A model generated the notes under the pieces. That model did no database searches. It saw nothing but the letters and a program-made list of their open reading frames with translations, and was not told the DNA's origin. The position numbers and the translations under genes were made by a program. 64,000 nt of DNA from Saccharibacillus qingshengii (GTDB taxonomy: Bacteria; Bacillota; Bacilli; Paenibacillales; Paenibacillaceae): positions 347,765 to 411,764 of the forward strand of contig NZ_JAAZWC010000001.1 in assembly GCF_013185195.1 (NCBI RefSeq), written 5' to 3'. This document shows, piece after piece, positions 33,844 through 42,219 of this stretch (within the stretch, counting starts at the first letter, position 1; each line of letters begins with the position of its first letter).

Positions 33844-36800
33844 ATCGCCCGGAGCGGACGGCTGCCTCCCCTCGGTCTGCAAGCCCTGAATCCGCGCCGG
33901 ACTCCGTTACGCTGGCGCTTGATGCGGGAGGCACGGAACTGAAATGCGCGGTTGTCGTACGAGGAATCCCCGTGAGCGAAACGATCCATGCCCGGCCTTC
34001 CCGTTCCGGTGAAGAATCCGCTGTAATCGTATCCGGTTTCGCGGCCGCCTGTATCGAACTGCTGGATCGGTATACCGCCCAAGCGGGTCTTCTGCCTATC
34101 GCTACGAACCTGCGTGTCGGCTTTGCTTTTCCCGGGCCTTTCGATTATTCCGCCGGGGTGGCGCTGCTGCGAAATCTGGGCAAGTACGAGAGTCTTTACG
34201 GGATCAACATACGCGAGGCGCTGCGAAGCGAGTTTATTCGTCTGGCTCGACACGGACAACGCTATGCCGCTCAACTTGCGCAGGCCGAGATTCGTTTTGC
34301 CAATGATGCTCTTCTGTTCGGACTCGGTATCGGACGTCGATACCCGAGAGAACGCCTGCTGTGCTTGACGCTTGGTACGGGTCTGGGCTCGGCCTTTGTC
34401 GAGAACGGCCGTCCGGCCGCAGGTCCGTGCGTTCCTCCGGACGGTTATCTCTATCCGCAGCCTTACCGCGGTCGAACGGCGGACGAACAGTTCGGCCGGC
34501 AGGGTATTCTGCGCCTCGCTCGAGAATTCGGTGTCGACCCGGGCGGAGATCTCAAGCATTTCGCCGAGAACGCCTACACGGGAGACCTTCGGGCTGCCGC
34601 CGTTTTCTCCGAATACGGACACCGGTTAAGCGAATTCCTGGCTCCCCATATCGCTTCTTTTCGTCCCCATCGCCTGATTCTGGGCGGTCAAATCTCGAAA
34701 AGCGCCGACCTGTTCAACGCTCCGCTGCAGGAACCGATGCAACGTGTAAGCGGTCTCTTGGAGACGAGCGACCGTGCCCTGACCTCTACCTTTCAGGGAA
34801 TCGAAGCTTTGTTCGAAGATTCCGAAGATTCTCTGCCTTCTGCTGATAAAAAACGTGCAAGTCCCGACCGGGTCCACAAAGAAAGGACGATGACTGTGAA
34901 TGCTACCTTGCAAAACCATCCGCAACCTCTGCCGAAACGAACATGGACCGTCTGTGTGATTCATCATTCGCACACCGATATCGGCTACACGGAACGCCAG
35001 GAGAAAATCGAACGTTTCCAGATCGACTTTATCCGTCAAGCGCTTGGAATTCTGGAAAAAACTAAAGAAGGCGGGCAGTCGGACGACGAAAAATTCCGCT
35101 GGACCTGCGAAACGTTCTGGGCCGTCGAACGGTTTCTGGAACAGGCTTCGCCCGAAGAACGCGAGCAGTTCGCTCAGGCCGTCCGCGGCGGGCAGATCGA
35201 ACTGTCCGGTACTTATCTGAACATGACGGAACTGCCGGATTATCCGCTGCTGCGCCATATCCACAGCAGAGCGGTTGCCTACGCGGCTTCTATCGGACAT
35301 ACGGTCGACTCGGCCATGACGGCGGACATCAACGGTTATGGTTGGGGTTATGCGCGCAGCCTGCTGGAAAACGGAATCAAACATCTATTCAGCTGCGTTC
35401 ATACCCATCACGGCATGTTTCCTCTGGGCCGCAAGCAGACGCCATTATGGTGGGAAGCCTCCTCGGGAGAACGGCTGCTGGTCTGGAACGGCGAACACTA
35501 CATGTTCGGAAACGAGCTGGGTCTGTGTCCGGGTGCGCTGGGCAAATACGTGATCCGGGACGAATTCGATCATGCCTCGATCGATGAGAGACATGACGAA
35601 ATCGCCCGTGTCCGGATGCTGCGTTATCTGTGCAAGCTCGAGGAAGAAGGGTACCCATACGATTTCGTACCGGTCATGCTCTCGGGCCTGGGCACGGACA
35701 ATGCTCCGCCCAACGAACGCATCCCTGGCTTTATCCGCAGCTGGAACGAACAATACGGCGAAACGATCCGTATCGAAATGACCGGCCTGCACGATTTTTT
35801 CGAGCGTCTCAAGCGCGAAGATACCAGCGGCCTGCCTGTCCACAGAGGAGATTGGCCGGACTGGTGGTCCGACGGTACGGCGTCCACGGCTATGCATACC
35901 CAAATCTTCCGCGATGCCCAGCGTGTGCTTAGACAAGCGGAACATCTAGACCCCGATCGGGTCGTCCTTGCCAAGACCGAGATCGACAAGATTCTGCAGC
36001 CTCTTATTCTGTATGCCGAACATACGTGGGGCTACCATTCTTCCATTTCCGAGCCGTGGCATCCGAACGTACAGCTGCTGGAAGTCCGGAAGCTGGCTAA
36101 TGCCGCAGAAGCAAGCCGCCTCGCCTATGGAGCGCTGGACAAAGTTCTTGCCGCCCAAGGTGCCGCCTCTCTTTCTCCCGAACGGATGCTTCGCTACCGG
36201 GTGATTAATACCGCACCGGTCGCTTCCCGGCAGTTGGCCGCTCTGCAGTTGGACGGATGGGAGCCCGCTCTGCTGGCCGGCGGTTTCGATATCGTACACG
36301 AACAGACAGGCCGGAAACTGGACTGGCAGCAGACTCATCCGCAGTTAATGAATGTAGATATCGCTTTGGAAGCCGGAGAAGACGCTCTGCTCCATATTGT
36401 TCCCCGCCCCCCAAAAAACGAAGCGGCCGGAATCACGACGTCCAACACCCGGCTGATCGGAAGCGACCGGATTTCCGATATGGAAGACCTATATCCGGAT
36501 TCTGCTCCCCCTTTTCCGATTTCGATTCATGAACAGGGGATCGAGTCTCCGTTTTGCCGAATCGAATGGAAACAAGGGCAGGGTATCGTCTCGTGGCGCA
36601 ATCTTCCGACCGGAGAGGAGCGGCTGAAAGCCGGCAGCCCCCACGGCGCTTTCACGCCTGTGTACGAAGTGACCTCTGTAGAAAATCCGCGGAATGCAAG
36701 AGAGGTATGGACCTCCCGAAGCCAAATGGGCCGCAATCGCAAAGGCCCGGATGTCCATCGCTCCGCCGGCCGTCTGATACGGGTCAAGACGCTGGAAAAC

Positions 36801-37385
36801 GGACCGCTCCAAGCGACCTTGGAGCTGCAGTACGAGGTGGAAGGCATGAGTTCGTATCACCTTTTCCTCAAGGTATACGCCACGATAAATCGGGTCGATG
36901 TCGCGGTCCGACTGCACAAAGACAGCGTGTGGATGTCCGAAAACGTCTATATCGCCCTGCCGTTTACCGGCGGAAGCGCAGCCCCGGACAGGCTGTACGC
37001 GGACAAAGCAGGGGAATGGATTCGTCCCTGGAAAGATCAGCTTCCGGGAACCTGCCTGGATTATACATGCGTGCAGAACGGTTTGGCCTGGGTCGGCGAA
37101 GCTTCGGATTCGCTTCTGATCAGTATGCCGGATACGCCGCTGGTACAGCTGGGCCCGCTCGAATACGGCCGACGTCTGGTGCACACCCAACAGCCGGCCG
37201 AAGCGCAGCCCCTTCCGTATTCCTGGCCGTTGACGAACTACTGGGAAACCAATTTCAAGGCGACGCTTGGCGGATTCTATGAATTCCGTTACTCGGTGGC
37301 CGCAGGAGAATCGGCGGATACCGCGGGCCTCGCCCATGAGCTTCAGGCCCTTAATGACGGATTTATCGTCACTCGCATGAAGTAG
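33840..37385 (+). CDS. ROK-family sugar kinase fused in frame to a GH38 alpha-mannosidase
   Basis: A continuous 1181-codon frame joins two enzymes. Residues 1-330 are a ROK kinase: ATP motif LALDAGGTELKCAVV near 25, catalytic ND in IRFANDALLFGLG near 158, and CLTLGTGLGSAFVENG near 180. The usual ROK zinc motif CXCGXXGCXE is missing. Residues 365-1181 are a GH38-type hydrolase: HHSHTDIGYTERQEKIERF near 377, probable nucleophile Asp in AMTADINGYGWGYA near 492, and HTWGYHSSISEPWHPNVQ near 726. An internal AAAGGACG plus ATG at 34890 (residue 351) would allow separate translation of an 831-residue mannosidase. With the upstream isomerase this gives mannoside to mannose to Man-6-P to Fru-6-P. A true fusion and a lost intergenic stop are both possible. 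Confidence 0.85.
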   Translation: MNRPERTAASPRSASPESAPDSVTLALDAGGTELKCAVVVRGIPVSETIHARPSRSGEESAVIVSGFAAACIELLDRYTAQAGLLPIATNLRVGFAFPGPFDYSAGVALLRNLGKYESLYGINIREALRSEFIRLARHGQRYAAQLAQAEIRFANDALLFGLGIGRRYPRERLLCLTLGTGLGSAFVENGRPAAGPCVPPDGYLYPQPYRGRTADEQFGRQGILRLAREFGVDPGGDLKHFAENAYTGDLRAAAVFSEYGHRLSEFLAPHIASFRPHRLILGGQISKSADLFNAPLQEPMQRVSGLLETSDRALTSTFQGIEALFEDSEDSLPSADKKRASPDRVHKERTMTVNATLQNHPQPLPKRTWTVCVIHHSHTDIGYTERQEKIERFQIDFIRQALGILEKTKEGGQSDDEKFRWTCETFWAVERFLEQASPEEREQFAQAVRGGQIELSGTYLNMTELPDYPLLRHIHSRAVAYAASIGHTVDSAMTADINGYGWGYARSLLENGIKHLFSCVHTHHGMFPLGRKQTPLWWEASSGERLLVWNGEHYMFGNELGLCPGALGKYVIRDEFDHASIDERHDEIARVRMLRYLCKLEEEGYPYDFVPVMLSGLGTDNAPPNERIPGFIRSWNEQYGETIRIEMTGLHDFFERLKREDTSGLPVHRGDWPDWWSDGTASTAMHTQIFRDAQRVLRQAEHLDPDRVVLAKTEIDKILQPLILYAEHTWGYHSSISEPWHPNVQLLEVRKLANAAEASRLAYGALDKVLAAQGAASLSPERMLRYRVINTAPVASRQLAALQLDGWEPALLAGGFDIVHEQTGRKLDWQQTHPQLMNVDIALEAGEDALLHIVPRPPKNEAAGITTSNTRLIGSDRISDMEDLYPDSAPPFPISIHEQGIESPFCRIEWKQGQGIVSWRNLPTGEERLKAGSPHGAFTPVYEVTSVENPRNAREVWTSRSQMGRNRKGPDVHRSAGRLIRVKTLENGPLQATLELQYEVEGMSSYHLFLKVYATINRVDVAVRLHKDSVWMSENVYIALPFTGGSAAPDRLYADKAGEWIRPWKDQLPGTCLDYTCVQNGLAWVGEASDSLLISMPDTPLVQLGPLEYGRRLVHTQQPAEAQPLPYSWPLTNYWETNFKATLGGFYEFRYSVAAGESADTAGLAHELQALNDGFIVTRMK
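34881..34892 (+). promoter_or_regulatory. Internal ribosome-binding site and ATG at the ROK/GH38 junction
   Basis: GAAAGGACG directly before ATG (34890-34892), in frame with the upstream ROK region. It sits exactly between the kinase and mannosidase domains, where the sequence is low in conserved features (SLPSADKKRASPDRVHKER). Confidence 0.6.
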
Positions 37386-37413
37386 CGGGTATTCGCCCCG
37401 TTTCCCCGCAGCG

Positions 37414-37446
37414 AAGAAGGTCCGAGCAGGCTCGGACCTTCTTTTT
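37414..37446. terminator. Bidirectional Rho-independent terminator
   Basis: An 11-bp perfect stem (gaaggtccgag/ctcggaccttc) with a CAGG loop and TTTTT after it on the plus strand, AA-flanked on the other side. It separates the ROK-GH38 gene from the convergent AraC gene. Confidence 0.93.
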
Positions 37447-37480
37447 CATTCCCCGGTGTTCGCTTGGTCTTCCCGATCGT

Positions 37481-38356
37481 TCAGGTTCGAAATACCGAAT
37501 ATCTCTTCCGGTATTCGCCGGGCGTCAGCGACGTTTCGCGCTTGAACAAACGGGCGAAATAGTTGGCGTCGCGGAATCCGCATTGTTCGGCCAGCCTGCC
37601 AAGTGTATCGTCGGAATGCGCAAGCAGGCGTTTGGCGCGTTCAATCTGCAGATGATGCCGGTAAGAGAGCGGACTCATCCCGGTGTACTGTTTGAGGCAG
37701 CGGGAAAGGTAATCGAAATGATAATGCAGATCGCGCTCCATCACAGCCGAATCGAACGGCTGCTGAAGGCAGCGCGCCAGATAGGCCGCTGTTTCTTCGC
37801 CGAGGCGATCGGCGCGGGAGCGGCCCGGCGAGATCGATAATCCTTTTTGCAGATGAAGCAGCAGTTGACCGAACTCGACCTGAAGCTCGAAAGAGCGGGC
37901 CAGCGTCAGCGTTTCGTACACACGCAGCATGCCGTTCAGCAGCGGCCGAAGCGCCGCCAGATCGACGGCCGCATATTTCGGAAGGGCGATACTGCCGGGG
38001 CCCGGCTGCGTTTCCTGGCTTGTACGGGGCGGCAGCGGCTGTCCGGGCGCAAGCTCTTCGCTCTCCCGGATCCGGGCTGCGGCTGTTTGCCGAAAATGGA
38101 TCCAATACACTTCGGTGTCGTATTCGACTGCCCGATAACCGCCATGCCGGCGCCCCGCTTCCAGAATCAGCATCTCTCCGGGAGCGATTGCGTAGCGTTC
38201 CCCTTCTTCTTCGATATAGAGCGTCCCCGATACGCATACGATCAGATCGTAAGCTTCGAAGACCCGCTCGGCATGCCTCATCCCTTTGCGCCAAATACCG
38301 TGTCCGACGGCGGCAATCTCCGGCAGAGGCGGAATATCCAGTTCCAACACGCGCAC
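37481..38356 (-). CDS. AraC-family regulator, divergent from the GHL6 glycosidase
   Basis: A 291-residue AraC regulator. The N-terminal cupin domain includes DLIVCVSGTLYIEEEGERYAI near 37 and APGEMLILEAGRRHGG near 58. The C-terminal helix-turn-helix pair has MERDLHYHFDYLSRCLKQYTG near 206 and LGRLAEQCGFRDANYFARLF near 252. The start is GTG 38356, with GGAGG six bases upstream. It is divergent from the GHL6-type gene with a 169-base shared intergenic region and is probably its regulator. Confidence 0.92.
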   Translation of the reverse strand: MRVLELDIPPLPEIAAVGHGIWRKGMRHAERVFEAYDLIVCVSGTLYIEEEGERYAIAPGEMLILEAGRRHGGYRAVEYDTEVYWIHFRQTAAARIRESEELAPGQPLPPRTSQETQPGPGSIALPKYAAVDLAALRPLLNGMLRVYETLTLARSFELQVEFGQLLLHLQKGLSISPGRSRADRLGEETAAYLARCLQQPFDSAVMERDLHYHFDYLSRCLKQYTGMSPLSYRHHLQIERAKRLLAHSDDTLGRLAEQCGFRDANYFARLFKRETSLTPGEYRKRYSVFRT

Positions 38357-38525
38357 AACTTCCCTCCGTTCTGTTGAAGCTCTCGGTAAATGATGTAGAG
38401 ATTGTACGATACAGAGTCGGGATTGTCAGCTTTTTTCGGCAAAAAGATCGGTTACAGTAGTAGAGATCGTACGGTTCGCCGTTTTGCCAATCTGCATCCA
38501 TTTTGTTCATACAGGAGGACTTTCC

Positions 38526-40517
38526 ATGAGATTCCGTCAGGTTCATCTCGATTTCCACACATCCGAAGCGCTGCCCGAGATCGGTAGGGACTTTTCAAAA
38601 ACGCAGTTTCAGAACATGCTGAAGCTCGGCCATGTGGACTCGATCACCGTCTTCTCCAAATGCCATCACGGCTGGGCTTACCATCCGTCCGAAGCCAACG
38701 ACACCCACCCGAATCTGTCGTTTGACCTGCTCGGCGCACAGATCGAAGCGGCGCACGAGATCGGGGTCCGTACGCCGGTCTACCTCTCCGCGGGCCTCGA
38801 CGAAAAGCTGGCGCGACGTCATCCGGAATGGCTGATTCGCGACCGTCAGGAACGTACCAACTGGGCCGCCGATTTTATGGAACCGGGCTACCATCAGTTC
38901 TGTATGAACACGCCTTATCTGGACATGCTGGCGGCCCAAGTTCGGGAAGTAGTCGAACGTTATGACGCGGACGGCATTTTTCTCGATATCGTCGGGGTAC
39001 GCGAATGCTACTGCCAGTCCTGCGTCGCCGAAATTCGCCGCCGGGGTTCCGACCCCCGCAGTACGGAAGATATGCGCGCTCTGTGGGAAGAAACCTACTC
39101 GAAGTACGGAGCTGCCATGGACGAGGCGGTGCATACGCTCAAACCGGAACTGCCGCTGTTCCATAATAACGGCCATATTGCGCGCGGGCGCCGGGATCTG
39201 GCTGCGTTCAATACCCATCTCGAACTGGAATCGCTGCCGACCGGCGGCTGGGGTTACGACCACTTCCCTCTGTCGGCGCGTTATGCCCAGGGACTTGGCA
39301 TGGACGTGCTCGGCATGACCGGCAAGTTCCATCAATTCTGGGGCGAATTCGGCGGCTTCAAGCATCCCAATGCGCTGCGTTACGAAGCGGCACTGAATCT
39401 CGCGAACGGTGCGGGATGTTCGGTCGGGGATCAACTGCATCCGCTCGGCGAAATGGACGAAGCGACCTATGCTTTGATCGGCGAAGCCTATGCGGAAGTC
39501 GAAGCCAAAGAAGAATGGTGCCGGGACGTCTCTGCGGTCGCCGATATTGCGCTTCTGTCCGCGGAAGCGGCCGGTTCGTTCTTCGAGAGCGGAGCCGCGG
39601 CCGAGAAAGACGCGGCCGCGGCCGACACCGGAGCGGTGCGTATTCTGCTGGAAGGACATTATCTGTTCGATGTCGTCGATACGCAGAGCGACCTGAAGCC
39701 TTACCGGATTCTGATCCTGCCGGACCGGATCGCCGTCACACCCGAACTGCAATCGAAGCTTGCCGCTTTTACGGCGGCCGGGAGCCGGATTCTGGCAACG
39801 GGGCGTTCGGGCCTGACGCCGGCAGGCGACCGGTTCGCGTTGGACCTGGGGGCGGAATGGATCGGAGAGTCGCCGTTCAATCCCACTTATGCCCGTCCGG
39901 ATTTTGAACTCGCGTCGCTGAGAAGCACTTCGTTTCTGGTCTATGCGACAGGGTACGAGGTCGGCTTGGCGGCAGGCGGCCGTTCGCTTGGCAGCCGGCA
40001 GAATCCGTATTTCAACCGCGACCTTTTCACCTTCACTTCGCATCGCCATGCGCCTTCCCGGGGCGTAGACGTTGGACCGGGCTTTACCGAAGGGGCGGAC
40101 GGATTTTATGCGGCTTGGAATCTGTTCACCGATTATGCGCGTTATGGCAGCCTGCCGGTCAAACAGATTCTGATTCATCTGCTCGATTCCCTGCTGGAAT
40201 CCACAGCCGGCGGGCGCACTGTATCCGTCAAGCTACCTGCACAGGGAATCGTCACGCTGCAGGAACAGCCGGAGGCCGACCGCCGGGTGCTGCATCTGCT
40301 GTACGCTCCTCCGATCCGCCGCGGCAAAGATACCGAAGTGATCGAGGACCTGCCGATTGTTCAGCGGACCGAGGTGACGCTTGCTGAGACGCGTACGGTC
40401 AAGCGGCTGTACCTGGCTCCGCAGCGCACGCCGCTCGATTTTGTACAGGAGAACGGAAAAATCGCCTGCACCGTACCCGAGTGGTCATGCCATCAGATGG
40501 TGGTTGCGGAGTTCTGA
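38526..40517 (+). CDS. GHL6-type (hypothetical glycosyl hydrolase 6) TIM-barrel protein
   Basis: A 663-residue cytoplasmic protein that begins MRFRQVHLDFHTSEALPEIG, the hallmark of the GHL6 group, a TIM-barrel clan with uncharacterised or alpha-L-fucosidase/alpha-amylase-like annotations. Candidate catalytic or metal residues include the CHHGWAYHPS segment near 46, DADGIFLDIVGVRECYC near 144 (Asp at a strand end) and LPLFHNNGHIARG near 205. A GATase-like trimerisation domain (LLEGHYLFDVVDTQSDLKPYR near 375) as in GH42 enzymes follows, then a beta C-terminal domain. ATG 38526 follows AGGAGG. The substrate is unknown; the AraC partner and sugar context suggest a plant or microbial glycan. Confidence 0.82.
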   Translation: MRFRQVHLDFHTSEALPEIGRDFSKTQFQNMLKLGHVDSITVFSKCHHGWAYHPSEANDTHPNLSFDLLGAQIEAAHEIGVRTPVYLSAGLDEKLARRHPEWLIRDRQERTNWAADFMEPGYHQFCMNTPYLDMLAAQVREVVERYDADGIFLDIVGVRECYCQSCVAEIRRRGSDPRSTEDMRALWEETYSKYGAAMDEAVHTLKPELPLFHNNGHIARGRRDLAAFNTHLELESLPTGGWGYDHFPLSARYAQGLGMDVLGMTGKFHQFWGEFGGFKHPNALRYEAALNLANGAGCSVGDQLHPLGEMDEATYALIGEAYAEVEAKEEWCRDVSAVADIALLSAEAAGSFFESGAAAEKDAAAADTGAVRILLEGHYLFDVVDTQSDLKPYRILILPDRIAVTPELQSKLAAFTAAGSRILATGRSGLTPAGDRFALDLGAEWIGESPFNPTYARPDFELASLRSTSFLVYATGYEVGLAAGGRSLGSRQNPYFNRDLFTFTSHRHAPSRGVDVGPGFTEGADGFYAAWNLFTDYARYGSLPVKQILIHLLDSLLESTAGGRTVSVKLPAQGIVTLQEQPEADRRVLHLLYAPPIRRGKDTEVIEDLPIVQRTEVTLAETRTVKRLYLAPQRTPLDFVQENGKIACTVPEWSCHQMVVAEF

Positions 40518-40637
40518 GGGATGGGTTGAAGCAGGAGCGCGCTGAGTGTCACTGCAGCAGGAATCTTGGGGGTGGCGAAGACGGCTAGAGCGACGATCGC
40601 AGGATTCGTTGGCATGGGGTGACGGACAGCTGCCCTG

Positions 40638-40699
40638 AAAAAAGCGCACGTCAAAACCGCTCTTTCGCCAACGTGGCGACAGAGCGGTTTTGACGTGCG
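40638..40699 (-). terminator. Very strong terminator hairpin after allB
   Basis: Arms of 19 perfect bp (40645-40663 / 40681-40699) with an inner 6-bp stem tcgcca/tggcga in the loop. On the minus strand a T-run follows at once, 80 bases past the allB stop. It also separates the convergent GHL6 gene. Confidence 0.9.
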
Positions 40700-40778
40700 G
40701 ATCAAGCGGACTTCAAACGTTGGCCGAGCAGGCTGTTCCGCTTCCGGAGCGGTGTATCTTTTTTCGTATCCATATTGG

Positions 40779-42173
40779 CTACGTCGCCGACAGTTCTTCC
40801 GCCGCAGCTCCGAGCCCCGCCGGCTTCTGCCAGCTTCCCGTCGGCTGGGAAGCTGTGACGTCGCCGCCGCGTACGACGATCTCGCCGCGCACAATTGTTC
40901 CGGTCACGCTGCAGGGAAAGGTATGTCCCATGTACAGGGTCTGTTTATGCTTGGCGTAATAGTTGTCTTCCGTCACAGTGAACGCTTCGTTCAAATCGAC
41001 GATCGCAAGGTCCGCGTCGAGGCCAACGGCGATCGTGCCTTTGCGATCCGACAGGCCGAAGCGCGCAGCCGGATTGGAAGCGGTCCAGGCGGCGACTTTT
41101 TCCAGCGGAATGTTCTGCGCAAGCGCCGTTTCCAGCGCCGACAGCAGGGTGAACTGCCCGCCGCTGATCCCGCCCCACGCCTGGAACAGATTGAAATCTT
41201 TCGGATCCTTCATGTCGTACGGACAAGGCGAATGGTCCGACGACAGCATATCGAATTTGTTGTCCGCGAGCAGGGCGATCAACCGCTGCTGCTCGTCCGC
41301 TTCGCGCAGCGGAGGCGCACACTTGGCGATCGTTCCTTTTTCCCGCAGATCGTCATGGTTGAACAGCAGGTAATGCGCGCACGTCTCGACGCTTACGTCC
41401 ATGCCCCGCGCTTTGGCCGCTTCGATCTTCGCGACGGCCGCGGCCGAGCTGATATGCACGAAATGCAGCGCGCAGCCGGTAATTTCCGAGTAGTACAGCG
41501 CACGCTCTACCGCTTCGACCTCGGCGATGATCGGACGCGTCTCCAGATAGTCGTCGGCGCTGAACAGACCGGCTTTTTCTTTTTCTTCCTTAAGCCAGTT
41601 GGTGATCGCCGCACTTTCCGAATGCAGGGCCAGAATCTTACCGAGCGCCGCGATCTTTTTCATGCCGGTCAAGAGCGTCATATCGTCCACCGCTTCGAAT
41701 TCCTTGTTGCCGGTCGTGGACAGAAACGCTTTGAACCCGATCACGCCCGATTCCGCCAGCGGCTGCAGATCGTCTTCATTGCCCGGCACAAGTCCGCCCC
41801 AAAGCCCGAAATCGACGATCGACTTTTCTCCGCCCAGACGAGCTTTGTCCAGCAGCGCTTCCTCGGTGACCGTCGAAGGAATACCGTTCAGCGGCATATC
41901 GAAAAAGGTGGTACAGCCTCCGGCGGCCATCATGGCCGACCCGGTCGTGAACCCTTCCCAGTGTTCCCGCCCCGGCTCGCTGAAGTGGACGTGTACGTCG
42001 ATCATGCCCGGCAGCACATGCCGTCCGGCCGCATCCCACTCCTGCTCCGCTTCCGCATTCAGATTTTCGGCGATTGCGGCGATTTTTCCATTTTTGATGC
42101 CGATGTCGGCTTTCGTAACGCCGCCCGGCAGTACGACACTGCCGCCGCGGACGATCAGATCCAAACGTTCCAT
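40779..42173 (-). CDS. allB: Allantoinase
   Basis: Hydrolyses allantoin to allantoate. The 464-residue cyclic amidohydrolase has the binuclear-metal set: DVHVHFSEPGREHWEGF near 59, carboxylated-Lys region GFKAFLSTTG near 147, LALHSES near 181, FVHISSAAAV near 238, and SSDHSPC near 313. The GREHWEGF form separates allantoinase from dihydroorotase and hydantoinase. ATG 42173 follows AAAAGGAGAG. It is 46 bases downstream of pucI and shares its transcript; a strong terminator follows. Confidence 0.95.
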   Translation of the reverse strand: MERLDLIVRGGSVVLPGGVTKADIGIKNGKIAAIAENLNAEAEQEWDAAGRHVLPGMIDVHVHFSEPGREHWEGFTTGSAMMAAGGCTTFFDMPLNGIPSTVTEEALLDKARLGGEKSIVDFGLWGGLVPGNEDDLQPLAESGVIGFKAFLSTTGNKEFEAVDDMTLLTGMKKIAALGKILALHSESAAITNWLKEEKEKAGLFSADDYLETRPIIAEVEAVERALYYSEITGCALHFVHISSAAAVAKIEAAKARGMDVSVETCAHYLLFNHDDLREKGTIAKCAPPLREADEQQRLIALLADNKFDMLSSDHSPCPYDMKDPKDFNLFQAWGGISGGQFTLLSALETALAQNIPLEKVAAWTASNPAARFGLSDRKGTIAVGLDADLAIVDLNEAFTVTEDNYYAKHKQTLYMGHTFPCSVTGTIVRGEIVVRGGDVTASQPTGSWQKPAGLGAAAEELSAT

Positions 42174-42219
42174 AGACTTCTCTCCTTTTCGAATCTTTCG
42201 ATTGAGATGCAGGTGCGGA

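Noticed and set aside
40518-40640. Possible small hydrophobic ORF or membrane-protein remnant on the minus strand (ATG near 40616, containing NPAIVALAVFATPKIPAAV)
   Set aside because: It lies downstream of the allB terminator, has no ribosome-binding site and resembles no family that I recognise.
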